64,000 bases of DNA. Origin: Taxillus chinensis. Taxonomy: Eukaryota; Streptophyta; Magnoliopsida; Santalales; Loranthaceae. Under the pieces are notes generated by a model that saw only the letters and a program-made list of their open reading frames with translations, was not told the origin of the DNA and searched no databases. Where the stretch lies: assembly GCA_023512835.1 (NCBI GenBank), contig CM042091.1, forward strand, positions 40,562,107 to 40,626,106, written 5' to 3'. Positions 10,396 through 21,659 of this stretch are shown here, piece by piece (within the stretch, counting starts at the first letter, position 1; the number at the start of each line of letters is the position of its first letter). The position numbers and the translations under genes are program-made.

Positions 10396-11796
10396 TGTTG
10401 GATCAAGCCCAGAATTTGGATAATGCTGATAAAGCCTTATGTAATTTGATCTGAGATCTTTTGTGTTTCTTTGATCGTTGCAGAAGATATGTTATTAATC
10501 CGGAGATACACTCGTGAGAGCAAAGCTAAGGACAGGATACATAATCCTGATCCGGACAAGAGTGAGTGTCGTCAAACACTTGGTAAATAACCAAGTCACC
10601 AATACATACGGAACAAGGAACATTCGTGCGGACTAAGTCAAATTGACGCTAAGTAAGAGTCTTGGTTTACAAGGTCGCACGAAGTAAAAGAAGACACGGA
10701 GTAAGGCATCCGAGTCTTCCATACATGCGGAGTAAGGAAGTACAAATGCGGAATAAGGACCCGAGTCTTTATTAGACACGGAGTAAGGAAATTAGATGCG
10801 GAGTAAGGAATCCGGACAACTTACTCATACGGAGTAAGGAAGCGCTAGTACGGAGTAAGCACTCCGATCCCTTAGACTCGCTCGGAGTAAGGAACTTACA
10901 TACGGAGTAAGGAATTTACATACGGAGTAAGGAACTTACATGCGGAGTAAGGAAGCATTGATACAGAATAAGTCATCCAACTTTTCAAGACTCGCCCGGA
11001 GTAAGGAACTTACATACGGAGTAAGGAATTTACATACGGAGTAAGGAACTTACATGCGGAGTAAGGAAGCGCTGACACGGACTAAGGATTCCAGTACCAA
11101 ATAGATACGGAGTAAGCAATCACCGACACGGAGTAAGGTTCCGAGCCTCATTAGCTACGGAGTAAGAAAAATTACACCTGGACCAAGAAGATATCGCTTC
11201 AACTCAACCGCATTTAAAGTTATCAGCTCGTGGCGTCCCGATGTAAGACAAATTTATTGAGAACCTGAAGAATCTTACACGTGGATCATCCGGATATGTG
11301 GACACAACCTTAATTATATTTGGGAACTCACAAAGACACTTATACTCTTCAAACCCAAGATCTTGAGCTCCACAATCCGTAGCAGTCAAGGCAGAGAGAT
11401 TTTCGAGGGATAGTTAGTGCTGAACGCATTCCGGAACTACAAGTTCCAAGGTTGTCTCTTAGGAATGTTTTGTATAAATATTCATACTTGTACATTTGTG
11501 TAGAGCGCGCATGTGCATTTGTAAGCAAAGATTAACCCTGTGTATGCACAAGCGGCTTTAATTTTGGGAGATAGAATTTGGCTAGTGTGTGAGTTCATTT
11601 GTAAACAGAGTGTAAGAGAGTCTTGCTTCTATTTTGTTGTATTTATCTTGTGATAATAAAACAAAATACTTCCACTGTCTGGTTATCTTCTGTAGTGATT
11701 ATATCACTTAACTAGATAAGTGTTTGTGTCTTAAGAGAAAGAAAAGAGTTTCGATAAGAGCCTATTTACCCCCCTCTAGGCTCCAAGGGACCATCA
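10396..11796 (+). mobile_element. Solo LTR (1401 bp) with target duplication TAGTG
   Basis: The unit starts TGTTGGATCAAG and ends GGGACCATCA. It is flanked by a perfect 5-bp duplication, TAGTG at 10391-10395 and 11797-11801. A related copy in inverse orientation lies at 61356-62639, where it is preceded by a polypurine tract, which identifies the sequence as an LTR. No internal region is present, so this is a solo LTR left by recombination between the two ends of an element. It contains a minisatellite (10698-11170) and lies about 2 kb upstream of the sucrose synthase TATA box. Confidence 0.88.
10698..11170 (+). repeat. GGAGTAAGGAA minisatellite inside the solo LTR
   Basis: About 20 copies of a core (T/A)(A/G)CGGAGTAAGGAA with 20-bp spacing at the centre, where units alternate ACTTACAT and ATTTACAT, and 15-35-bp spacing towards the edges. 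A higher-order duplication of 114 bp is visible: the block beginning GACTCG at 10875 recurs at 10989 with the same four inner units. The reverse-complement array is present in the related LTR at 61965-62420. Confidence 0.85.
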
Positions 11797-11801
11797 TAGT
11801 G

Positions 11802-13780
11802 ACCCCTTTCTCTCCCCTTTTTTTTTTTTGCCTAGCATCAATTTAGCAAATTAGTAGCATGTTTCTTTTTGTTGATGCTCCTCTTAGTTGTGAGAAGCTC
11901 TAACAATGCCCCTCCTTTAGCTCTCCTCTCTCTCTCTCTCTCTCTCTAGTAGCTCCTATTCATTGTGTCAAAACTCCATTTCCGTACAAGACAAGCTAAA
12001 AAAGAAAACACACTTCTATCCTACCTCGAAATATAACCTCCACCCCTCTATTTTATTTTCTTTGTTTCCTTTGTCAATTATTATAATTATTATAATATTT
12101 ACACTAGGTTATTATTATTATGATAGTTCTAAAAAATTTCTTAAATTTAATTATAATTAATTAAATAAATCAGAACAGTCTTAAACTCTAAATTGAATAT
12201 AATTATCGTTTTAGGTCCCTCGAGTTAAATTATATCTATACTTAAAAGTCAACTAATTTAACAAAAATCCTATTTAATCTATAGTTAAATTATTCTTTAT
12301 GTTTATTTTGAGATGAGTCTTCGCACTTGTATTTTTGATAATTTTGATAATTTGAATGATAAATTTAATGTCTAATTTTTATTAATTAATGTATTTTAAA
12401 TTAACAAAGAATGAATTCATAGTTGTTTTATAAGTATGAGAAAAAGTCTTCCTATTAAAGTTAACCTTTTGAAACTCAAACTATATAGACCATAGGCATA
12501 AAGAGGTTGTTGGAGTGAGATGATTTTCAAAGAATAAGTTGAAATTTTCAGGGAAAAAAATATAAATACTAGGGACTATGATTGAATATTTTCTATTTTT
12601 TTAGAAATATACTAATAAATTGATAAAGTAAATGTTTGCCTTACAATGTCAGTAAATAAGTGCGTGTTCCGATTTGGGCGGGCACCCGTGCACCTCAAGA
12701 TGGTCCGCCCGTGTTTATGCATTTATTTAACTCTAGGATTGTGAGGTTTATTAACCAAAATCCAACTAAGATATTAATAATATTGAATAAATAAATCCTC
12801 TTTCATTCCATTTACCAAACTTTATCCACAGTTTTATTTCGACAATTTTCACAATCTGTCCCAGGCGTCACGTGACCAAAATATTCGGAATTTCGGATTA
12901 CACCGAATGCGATACGGAGAGCTTCTTTCCTTGCGCACAACGTGACCCAGCGCCGAAAATGGGACCCACGAGAATGTTCCACTCACCTTTTTTTTTTTTT
13001 CACCCTTTTATAACAGACCAAAAAATCTCACCAATTTGTGACGAAGACGCTGAATTTATGAGACTATTAAATTAAATATTATTTTACTATATTTTTATGC
13101 GTTTGAATTCTTTACCGCACGTTATTTTTGCTGTATTTTAAAATTATATAATTTTAATTTTTTTTTAAAGAATACATATTCATATAATATTATTTTAAAA
13201 TAAAAAACAATAAAATTAGATAATTTTACAGTACAATACTACAATCCTGTTGTTAGTTAAAGGGAAAATCCTGAATCTGTTTTTATTTGCAAATGATGTA
13301 TAAATGTTACGAAAATATGTGCCACGTCGGAGTGTTCTTTATTATATAAACCCCATGGCAAATCAAAAGAAGCCTTTTAACTTTTATGCACTCAATAAAT
13401 AAATACACGTGAAAGCTATTCATTAATCGGGCTGATACACATTTAATAGCCATAAATTAAATGTTAATATGTTTTTTTCAGGTTGTAAAAATTATTAACA
13501 CTCCAACTCATGAGTTGTTAGATCGATTCTTCCATCAGCAAATCTATACTTTTTTTTTTCCCTTCCAAACATTAGCCTTTGAAAACAGCTGTAATTAAAT
13601 CACTGGATAGAAAATTAGGACCATGGGGACCAGGATTAGGATTAAAGGAAATTTCTTGTTCCCCAAAATTTGACTGAAGCACACAGAAAAGGAAAATCGG
13701 GAGTTACCATAAAATTAGTATTTTATTTGTTAGATTAGTCAAAAGTTGGTGTGCTTGCTTGTCCCGGGTCACCCCCAGCA
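11802..13780. other. Region upstream of sucrose synthase, no gene seen
   Basis: It holds a TC-microsatellite at about 11926-11947, AT-rich sequence at 12060-12650, and a GC-rich patch with GGGCGGGCACC and GGTCCGCCC as approximate inverted repeats near 12675-12715. A TATATAAACC box near 13353 might belong to a minor promoter. ACACGTG near 13406 and CCACGTCGG near 13323 contain ACGT cores bound by bZIP factors in plants. Confidence 0.4.
12867..12876. promoter_or_regulatory. Palindromic G-box GTCACGTGAC
   Basis: A perfect 10-base palindrome with the CACGTG G-box core, a known target of plant bZIP/bHLH factors. It lies about 0.9 kb upstream of the inferred sucrose synthase TATA box. A role in that gene's control is only inferred from position. 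Confidence 0.4.
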
Positions 13781-13782
13781 GC

Positions 13783-13788
13783 TATAAA
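13783..13788 (+). promoter_or_regulatory. TATA box of the sucrose synthase gene
   Basis: CTATAAAAC in a C-rich context, followed about 30 bases later by CATTCAACACATTG, a plausible start site near 13812-13820. It is the best TATA box ahead of the inferred leader exon. Confidence 0.55.
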
Positions 13789-13859
13789 ACCCGTCCTTGG
13801 CAGTGCCATTCAACACATTGCGTTTCATAGCGCCTTTCATCTGCCCTTTTTTGTTTTCT

Positions 13860-14144
13860 GTAAGTTGGGTGTGTTTTTTATTTTCCTTTTTTTTGGTCCC
13901 CTTTTCTTTCCTCTGCGTTTTTGTTTTTATGGTTCAAGATTTTCTTTCCAGAAAATCTGAAGTTTTCATCTGTTGAGCTGTTGTTTCTTCCTAGCTATTA
14001 ATGGATTCCTGCTTCAGATCCAAGTTTTTTTTTTAGTTCGATTAGTTCTAGCTATCTGTTTCCTAGTCAGCTTGGCATTTTGATGCATTGCATCACCACA
14101 TTGTTAGATCTGTAAGTGGGTCTCTGATTAGAACTTCAAAAAAA

Positions 14145-14176
<32 letters not shown>

Positions 14177-14537
14177 AAAGATGAACAAAGAAATAAAGAC
14201 AACCCGAGAGTATCGGCTAAAGTTTTGCGACCTTGTCTCTTTAACAGATTCAGGTCGCGACATGATTTAACACGGCATTTACAGATCTGGGCTTTGTAAT
14301 GAGAATCCCTGTATTAGTTAGCGTAATGTCGGGATCCACAGTTCTGCCATATGTCCTTGAAAGACTGGTTTGGTGGTTGTGGTTGGTGTTTATTTTAAGC
14401 TTCCAAGATTAGGACAATTTTAAGCCCAGAGTTGACTCTCTGTTCATGTGTTATTATTTTTATTTTTTATATTACTTTTTTTTGGGTTTTTTTGGTACGT
14501 CTTCTTTAATTAATTCCTGCTCTGTTTCAATGCACAG
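13860..14537 (+). other. Probable leader intron of the sucrose synthase gene
   Basis: A consensus donor GTAAGT at 13860 and an acceptor TTCAATGCACAG ending at 14537 bracket a T-rich 678-bp segment between the TATA box and the ATG at 14572. Introns in the 5' leader are usual in plant sucrose synthase genes and often raise expression (family knowledge). The segment also contains a polypurine run, A(n) then GAA repeats, at about 14139-14180. Without transcript data the exact splice sites remain inferred. Confidence 0.5.
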
Positions 14538-14571
14538 CTTCGTCCAAGTTTAGCTTGACCGGCGAGAACCA

Positions 14572-17500
14572 ATGGCGGAGCGTGCAATCACATCAGTAGT
14601 GTCCCTCAGGGAGCGCTTGGATGAAGTCGTCCACACGGTTGGCAGTGAGATCAGATCCATCTTTTCCAGGTTTATAATATAGAAATCGCTGTGGCTCATT
14701 AACAAAGGACCCAAAACAAAGCAGAGCAGTACTTCTCCTTCATTTAACTAAGCATTTGTGGTTTTGGGTTTTGGACACTCTGTAGGTTTGAAAGCCATGG
14801 GAAGGGAATCATCCTTCAGGCCCACCAGATCAAATCAGAGGTCGAATCCATCCCCAAACTGTCTAACAGTGCTTTTGGAGAAATCCTCAGATCCTCACAG
14901 GTAAAGTTGTGGGTTATGAAACGAAAAATAAAATAAATAATAATAATAAAAAAGCTTCAGATCAGTAACAGAGTTTCGGATTTTGGGAAACACAGGAGGC
15001 CGTAGTTCTAGCCCCATGGGCTGCGTTCGCAGTGCGATTGAGGCCTGGCGTCTGGGAATATGTTCGTATCAACTCCACATCTCTTGCTGTAGAGCAGCTC
15101 ACCCCATCCGAGTTCTTGCACTTCAAGGAACGGCTCGTCGATGGAGGGTACGATTGACAGTGCCGTACTACTCTGCTTTTGCAAATTTATTATTAGTCTT
15201 TTCAGTTTTATTGATGCTGGTAGTTTCTGCGACCGATTTCAGTTCCAATGGCAACTTTGTGCTTGAACTGGACTTTGAGCCCTTCAACGCCGGCATTCCC
15301 CACCCAACTCTCTCTAAGCACATCGGCCATGGCGTCGAGTTCCTCAACCGACATCTCTCGGCCAAGCTGTTCCACGACAAGGATAGCATGAAGCCACTTC
15401 TCGAGTTCCTTCAAACCCATCACTACAAGGGCAAGGTAAGATCCCCACTGATCTCATATATATATATATATATTTTGCGCGTTTGCGTTGTTGATGGCCA
15501 AATTCACGATTGTTCACGGATCTAGTGTAGTTCACTTTATTTTTGTTGATTTTTGTACTCCGGCATTCTGATATTTAGTAGGCACATTATCTATACTACT
15601 ACTGTAATTCATATAATAGATCTGTAATTTAAATGCTCATTCTTGGCTTTTCTGGTCACTCTGCAGAAATTGATGCTGAACAAAAAAATTCAGAAAGTTG
15701 ACACTCTTCAGTCTGTGCTAAGGAAGGCAGATGACTACCTGGCCAGTGTTAATCCACAGACCCCTTACTCTGACTTTGAGCAGATGTTTCAGGACATGGG
15801 CCTGGAGAGAGGCTGGGGAGACACCGCTGAGCGAGTGCAAGCCATGATAAGCCTTCTTTTGGATCTTCTGGATGCCCCTGATCCCTGCATTCTTGAGACA
15901 TTCCTAGGCAAAATTCCCATGGTTTTTAATGTTGTCATTATGTCTCCTCACGGCTACTTTGCTCAAGACAATGTTCTTGGTCTCCCGGACACCGGGGGCC
16001 AGGTCGTCTACATTCTGGATCAAGTCAGAGCTCTCGAGACTGAAATGCTTCTGCGGATCAAGCAGCAAGGGCTCGATATCACCCCAAAAATCTTCATTGT
16101 ATAGATAGATACATGACTCCTCCACTTCAAAGTGTTCAATTTTTGAAACTGTTGTTTTGGTTTTTGACCCTGAATGTTGTCAATGATATCAGGTTACCAG
16201 ACTGCTTCCAGATGCCGTAGGCACTACCTGCGGCCAGCGTCTAGAAAAGGTTTATGGGACCGATCATTGTGAGATTATTCGGGTTCCCTTCAGGGATAGC
16301 AAAGGAATTGTGAGGAAATGGATTTCCCGTTTTGAAGTGTGGCCTTACCTGGAGACCTTCGCTGATGTAAGATTGCTGTACCATGTGACTAATTAGAGCC
16401 CATCTTCCCTCTACTGCTTTCCGGACGAGGGTTCTAATAAATTTGTGATTTTATTTTATTTTTTGTTTAGGATGTTGCAGCTGAGCTTGTCGCGGAATTT
16501 CAGACCAAGCCTGACCTCATCGTTGGCAACTACAGTGATGGAAACCTTGTTGCCACCTTGCTTGCACATAAATTAGGAGTCACACAGGTGCGTTTCATTA
16601 TTCACTACCCAGTTTTGCGTGCATCTGCTGCATTACATTGCTATCAACCTCACCTCTCCAATGTTCCCGCCTTTTGCAGTGTACAATAGCTCACGCGCTT
16701 GAGAAAACAAAATACCCACAATCTGATCTCTACTGGAAGAAATCGGAGGAGAAGTACCACTTCTCATGCCAGTTCACAGCTGACCTTATAGCCATGAACC
16801 AGACTGATTTCATCATCACCAGCACTTTCCAAGAGATTGCTGGAAGGTAATTGCTTGTCCGTGCCGTTAAATAATTACTTTGATTAATCGTACATTTCTT
16901 TCAATTAAACTCAGTAATTTTCCTCCTGTCTAAAACATCAGCAAGGATACTGTTGGCCAGTATGAGAGCCACACTGCCTTCACGATGCCTGGACTCTACA
17001 GAGTTGTACATGGTATTGATGTCTTCGACCCGAAATTTAACATTGTCTCACCTGGAGCCGATATGACCATCTACTTCCCCTACACTGAGGAGAAGAAAAG
17101 GCTCACTCACTTCCATCCAGTGATCGAAGAGCTCCTCTTCAGCGATGTAGAGAACAAGGAACACCTGTTAGTATCGGTATCTATATTGAATCAGCAACTT
17201 GTTTCCCCTTTTTGAGTTCAATTTTATGGAGGCCTTGTCATTGAACAGGTGTGTGTTGAAGGATCGGAAAAAACCAATTATATTCTCGATGGCTAGGCTG
17301 GACCGGGTGAAGAACATGACGGGGCTAGTGGAGTGGTACGGCAAGAACAAGAAGCTGAGAGAGATGGCCAACCTGGTGGTGGTAGCCGGTGACAGGAGGA
17401 AGGAGTCTAAGGACCTTGAGGAGATAGCTGAAATGAAGAAAATGTATGAACTCATCGACACCTACCAGCTCAATGGCCAGTTCCGATGGATATCCTCACA

Positions 17501-18168
17501 GATGGACCGGGTGAGGAACGGTGAGCTCTACCGGTACATTGCCGACACAAAAGGTGTGTTTGTGCAGCCTGCATTCTATGAGGCTTTCGGGCTCACGGTG
17601 GTGGAATCTATGACCTGTGGGTTGCCCACTTTTGCCACCTGCTATGGTGGCCCTGCTGAGATCATTGTTGACGGAAAGTCTGGCTTCCACATTGATCCCT
17701 ACCAGGGTGATCAGGCCTCTGATCTCCTCGTCAAGTTTTTTGAGAAGTGCAAGGAGGACCCGTCCCACTGGACCAAGATCTCTGAGGGAGGCCTCCAACG
17801 TATCTACGAAAAGTAAAGTCTCGTACCTGTTATGAGTTGAGGATAGTACCCAATGCCAATGGGGTTGATGCATTCAGCATGTCTCTGATAATTTGGCTTG
17901 TGATTGCAGGTATACATGGCAAATTTACTCAGAGAGGTTGATGACCCTCACGGGAGTCTATGGCTTCTGGAAACATGTGTCCAAACTTGAAAGCCGCGAG
18001 TCCCGCCGCTATCTCGAGATGTTGTATGCACTCAAATACAAGAAATCGGTGAGTACTTCTGTCCATTTTGCTCCTAGTTGATTTCATCCTGATGATGCTA
18101 ACTGGGTGTTTCCCAATGCGTTGCTTCCTTTGCAGGCGGAGACGGTTCCCTTGGCTGTGGATGAGTAG
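14572..18168 (+). CDS. SUS: Sucrose synthase (SUS1-like), 12 coding exons, 802 aa
   Basis: Cytosolic or membrane-associated enzyme converting sucrose and UDP to UDP-glucose and fructose, supplying starch, cellulose and callose synthesis. Exons: 14572-14669, 14786-14900, 14996-15147, 15243-15435, 15667-16098, 16193-16366, 16471-16587, 16680-16846, 16942-17166, 17249-17812, 17910-18048, 18136-18168. All introns are GT-AG and phases join without a stop. The protein has the N-terminal MAERA...SLRERLDE segment, the sucrose-synthase domain with [21 protein letters not shown] (here [12 protein letters not shown]) and [14 protein letters not shown] motifs (exon 5), and the GT-B glycosyltransferase 4 domain with the E-x7-E motif in [11 protein letters not shown] (exon 10). 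Length fits the 800-815 aa of the family. It ends in PLAVDE. Odd point: the residue three before Ser11 is Ser instead of the usual Arg, changing the known phosphorylation context. A truncated copy lies 1.8 kb downstream. I judge the gene intact. Confidence 0.97.
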
Positions 18169-18219
18169 AAGGGAAAGGGGTTGGGTTCATTCGAATGATG
18201 ATTTTCTGCGCTGGCAAAG

Positions 18220-18225
18220 AATAAA
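18220..18225 (+). terminator. Polyadenylation signal of sucrose synthase
   Basis: AATAAA lies 52 bases after the stop codon in a T-rich 3' region; a T-rich and TTGT-rich stretch follows at 18240-18310. Cleavage is expected shortly downstream. Confidence 0.5.
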
Positions 18226-18489
18226 TGAAAGTTTTGATTTTCAGTTTTTTTCGCATCATACGTTTCTTTTTCCCCTTTGTTGTCAAATGTTTGAATCTCT
18301 CTGTTCGGTTCTTTAGGCCCATTAATTCTATTGAAGCTTTCTGTTTACGTTTATTCTAAGTTAACTTAATTCTTTCTTGTGTCCGAGTTGTCTCTGCAAC
18401 CATCCAAATTAAATGATCCCAATAAAAATTCATGTTAAATTCTTTCCGCATGCATGAAGGCGTGAAATTAACTGCTGCCAGGTTCAATT

Positions 18490-18840
18490 GACGGTCCCAA
18501 ACGCAATTAATTACCATGCATTAGCTAGTCGAGCGTAGTTATTGGCTCATTGAACCCCCCAAAAAACATGGTGATTCGAACTTGTCCTAAACGCAATTAC
18601 CATGTCTTGCCTAATCAACAATAGTTATTGGCCCACTGAACTCCCAACAAGCAACAAACATGGTGGGTGATTAGACTTGTCGTACCCGCAATTGCCAATT
18701 GTTTTTGCAAATGGAGCACAGCTGTCGGTCCATTTAGCACCCGGCGTACATGGTGCTTAGACTTGTCCCAAACGCAATTACCAATTGTGTTTGCAAATCG
18801 AGCACGGTTATTAGCCCATGATCACAATCCACTATCCCAA
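18490..18840. repeat. Degenerate 90-bp tandem repeat, 4 copies
   Basis: The phrase CTTGTCCCAAACGCAATTACCA and variants recur at about 18494, 18584, 18675 and 18763, followed each time by TTATTGGCCCA-like and CATGGTG blocks. The period is near 90 bp. It lies between the sucrose synthase gene and its truncated copy. No coding function is visible. Confidence 0.75.
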
Positions 18841-18999
18841 TACCTGGCATCCCCTACGTCGACAAACTCAACGCCATCAATATTAAAATACCTTTGCCTG
18901 GTAAATTCCATCCTTGATGATGGCCGCTGGGACGCATAAGCCTGCAACCTCATCCCCTTCGGCTATATTGTCTTCCACTACTCATGTAAAACATGTAAG

Positions 19000-19929
19000 G
19001 CGCAAAATTATCTGATCCCATCTCGCTGCGTCTTCTTCATGTTTGTTCGGCACTAGAGCAACTAAATGAACGTTGTTCTTTTAAAAAAAAAATATATCGA
19101 AACACGTGGGGGAAGTTTGTGTTTTCAAAATTTAATATCACTACGATACAAGTTTTTTAGTCTGAAAATTACGAGTAATTTACAGACACAAAACGTGCAT
19201 GGTTTAAAACCACAGCAAGTTTAAACGCTAATTATTAAGAAATACATATGGACAACCACTCCTACAATAAGAATATAAAATTAATGAATACCACCTTTAG
19301 GAGAGAAATATTTTAAGGGGAAGAAAACTTACATGTCAATAATTTAAGAAAATGAAACTCGACTAAGCCATTTATAAATTGATCATTAGAAACAAGCATG
19401 GTTAGTTTGTGAAGTTTATCATACATAGTGGATGAAGTTTGTTGTTGAGTATGCGCATAGAAACAAGCATGCGTGTGAGTTTGTGTTTTCATAGTTTACT
19501 CAAGTATTTTGATTGTCTTGTGGGGCTTCAAAAAGTGAGGTAAACCTCTTTAGAAAATGGCATAGTTCAAATAAAATGACGATTTCACCTGGAAGTCTCA
19601 TGGGATCAAGAAAATGTGAGGTTCAGCCTTTTGAGAAGGGGCAGAATGAATATAGATATGTAAATCTCATCTGCTATCCAAATCACAAATAATGCCCATT
19701 GAGGAGTAACATAGTAGAAGACTTACGGTGAATCCTTGACAAAATTAAAGCACAAGTATAGCTCTTTAACAATGAATCATGTAGTACATAGAGATAAGCA
19801 ACTTAGAGTAAAGATCATAATATTAGGAATGTAAAACGGACCGATTAGGTCCAGTCTGGCTCGGTCTGTCACGGATTGTTCCTACTAATGCTCTTACATT
19901 GTTCCTTTTAATCGCAAACTGCCTCCATG
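19000..19929. other. Gene-free region between SUS and its pseudogene
   Basis: AT-rich sequence with a few A-runs and no recognisable gene or repeat family. The phrase GGACCGATTAGGTCC at about 19838 is a short inverted repeat. Confidence 0.4.
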
Positions 19930-20520
19930 TTGATCAAGGATGAACCATCCTACTAGACCAAGGTCTCCGAGGGAAGCCTCAAACGCATCAATGAAAAGTA
20001 AGTTTAGCCTATCTTGTGTTTGAGTGAATTCTCCCATGCCAATGGTGTTTGGTTGAATGAGTTTTTTACCATCTATTTGTTTGGCTTGTGATTGCAGATA
20101 TACATGGCAAATTTACTCAAACAGATTAATGACACTCAGAGTATATGGTTTTTGAAAGCATATGTCCAATCTTGATCGCAATGAAACCCACCGCTATCTT
20201 AAGATGTTCTATGCACTTAACTTATGTACCAATAACATTCTTTACATTACTTTTCTCATGATTTTGTTTCTATTAAATTTCATCAAGAATGATTGTGACA
20301 GGGTTTTCTCAATGTGTTTTGCAGGTGGAGACAGTTCCATAAAGTGTAGGATACAACGTTGATTAGATTGAAGATTTTTTGCATTGATAAAAACAAATGA
20401 AAATACTGTTTTCACATTGTAGTCATAAAAACATCGTATCGCATTATGTGTTTCCTTTTTCCTACTATTCTTGTCAAGTGTTTGTATTTTGCTGCTCATT
20501 CGGCCCTTAATTCTAGGGAT
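19930..20520 (+). pseudogene. Truncated sucrose synthase copy (last three exons)
   Basis: Three blocks match the 3' end of the upstream gene: the end of exon 10 (19930-19997), exon 11 (20098 to about 20222) and the start of exon 12 (from 20325). The introns between them keep recognisable splice sites (GTAAG at 19998, GATTGCAG ending at 20097, GTTTTGCAG ending at 20324). Similarity continues into the 3' UTR to about 20520. Tryptophan codons have become stops (a TAG near 19953 and a TGA in the exon 11 block), the exon 11 end is eroded, and exon 12 hits TAA after five codons. Retained introns mean it arose by DNA duplication, not reverse transcription. Everything 5' of exon 10 is missing. Confidence 0.9.
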
Positions 20521-21239
20521 GATTTGTTTACAGCAATCTCAATTGTTAACTTTTTCCCTGCTTGTTTCATGGTTACCTGAAATTATGAATATTCAATTCA
20601 AAAAAGGAAAAAAATTCAATCAATATCCAAACTTTGTTACTGTTAAGTACTCCATCAAAACCTAGACATTACGGAAAGAGCTGTATGTGAACCCCTAACA
20701 CCAAATCAATATGTCGTGAATACCAAACCTCTCAATAATGCGTTTCCTATGAAAAAGCGGAAAATGTCCAAATTAATAAACTATGGGAAGCTGCAACCGG
20801 TGTTCAAGCCACCCTGTTTACTAATAAACCTCGGTGAGGTGTCATGTGGTAGCCTTCAAGTACGGTTCATCATTTTTCCATGTCAATAAATTTGGGTTAG
20901 CATTCGATTATGGCATCAATTCTTCGGCTGACAAAGGCCAAGTGATCTTGTATGTCCATATAATCATGGGTTTTTAGGAAATCCAATGTATCATGTTTAA
21001 ACTGGTTTGATGAATGTAGGGACACCCTCAGAGACATTGAAATCAACGGTTATCGATTTGAATGATTACATGCATCTCCACCGAGAAAAATCTTATAAAT
21101 CCCAGCCTCAACATAATGTGTTCACGAAATACAAGAAACACTATGAGTGGCGTGCTCATACAATATAAAGACTATCAATTTACCTCAAAATTTGGGACGA
21201 CAATTGCACAGAGCAACTGAGGCCCCAAAAGAATGGGTT
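20521..21239. other. Gene-free intergenic region
   Basis: No reading frame, RNA gene or repeat family recognised between the sucrose synthase pseudogene and the cytochrome b5 exons. Confidence 0.35.
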
Positions 21240-21622
21240 TTACCTCTTTCGAGTGCACAAATAACTAGCAGCGATACAGATTCCAACAACAGCTATGGAA
21301 ACTGGCCAGTACTGTGTTGTTAAATCCACCATCTTTTGGATAACTGGCTGCTTCTTTGTGACGATTTCAAGCTCAGGAAAGGACGGTGAGGTAGGATCGA
21401 CCTCACCAATACAAAAACTCTCCAATAGCTCCCTTGCATCTTTGCTATGGCCCGCATCTTCAAATTCATCCGAGGAATCTTGCCCTTATAAGTAGCAATA
21501 TTTTTAAGGTCAATATAGGCCCTCGTTATCTCATTATTAAGATTAAGAAATGTACCAGTTGTAGCAAGGATTACATCGTCTCCTCCTGGGTGTTCATCCA
21601 AGTATGATGACACATCATATAC
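21240..21622 (-). CDS. Cytochrome b5, last two exons (5' part not found)
   Basis: Two exons on the - strand, 21622-21556 and 21484-21240, are separated by a 71-bp intron with GT donor and AG acceptor that restores the frame exactly. They encode the heme-binding core with HPGG (first axial His) and DEFEDAGHS (second axial His), then the linker CIGEVD and a hydrophobic C-terminal anchor ending CTRKR, typical of ER tail-anchored cytochrome b5, an electron donor to desaturases and P450s. An acceptor (TCACAG) precedes [14 protein letters not shown], so a first exon coding about 30-40 residues is required. I find none in the next few kb to the right. The gene is therefore either split by a long intron or 5'-truncated and dead. 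Confidence 0.75.
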
Positions 21623-21659
21623 CTGTGATTCAAGAAATAAGTCAAATCTTCATAGGATA

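Noticed and set aside
11204..11389. 61-codon antisense frame conserved in both copies of the LTR (also 61750-61944)
   Set aside because: It begins with TTG, not ATG, lies antisense inside an LTR, and nine of 61 residues differ between copies, with no sign of protein constraint.
12872..13075. 67-codon frame upstream of sucrose synthase
   Set aside because: Starts next to the G-box and contains a T-run; no similarity and no promoter. Chance frame.
14983..15525. 180-codon + strand frame
   Set aside because: It runs through sucrose synthase exons 3-4 and introns in the wrong phase, so it is a shadow of the real gene.
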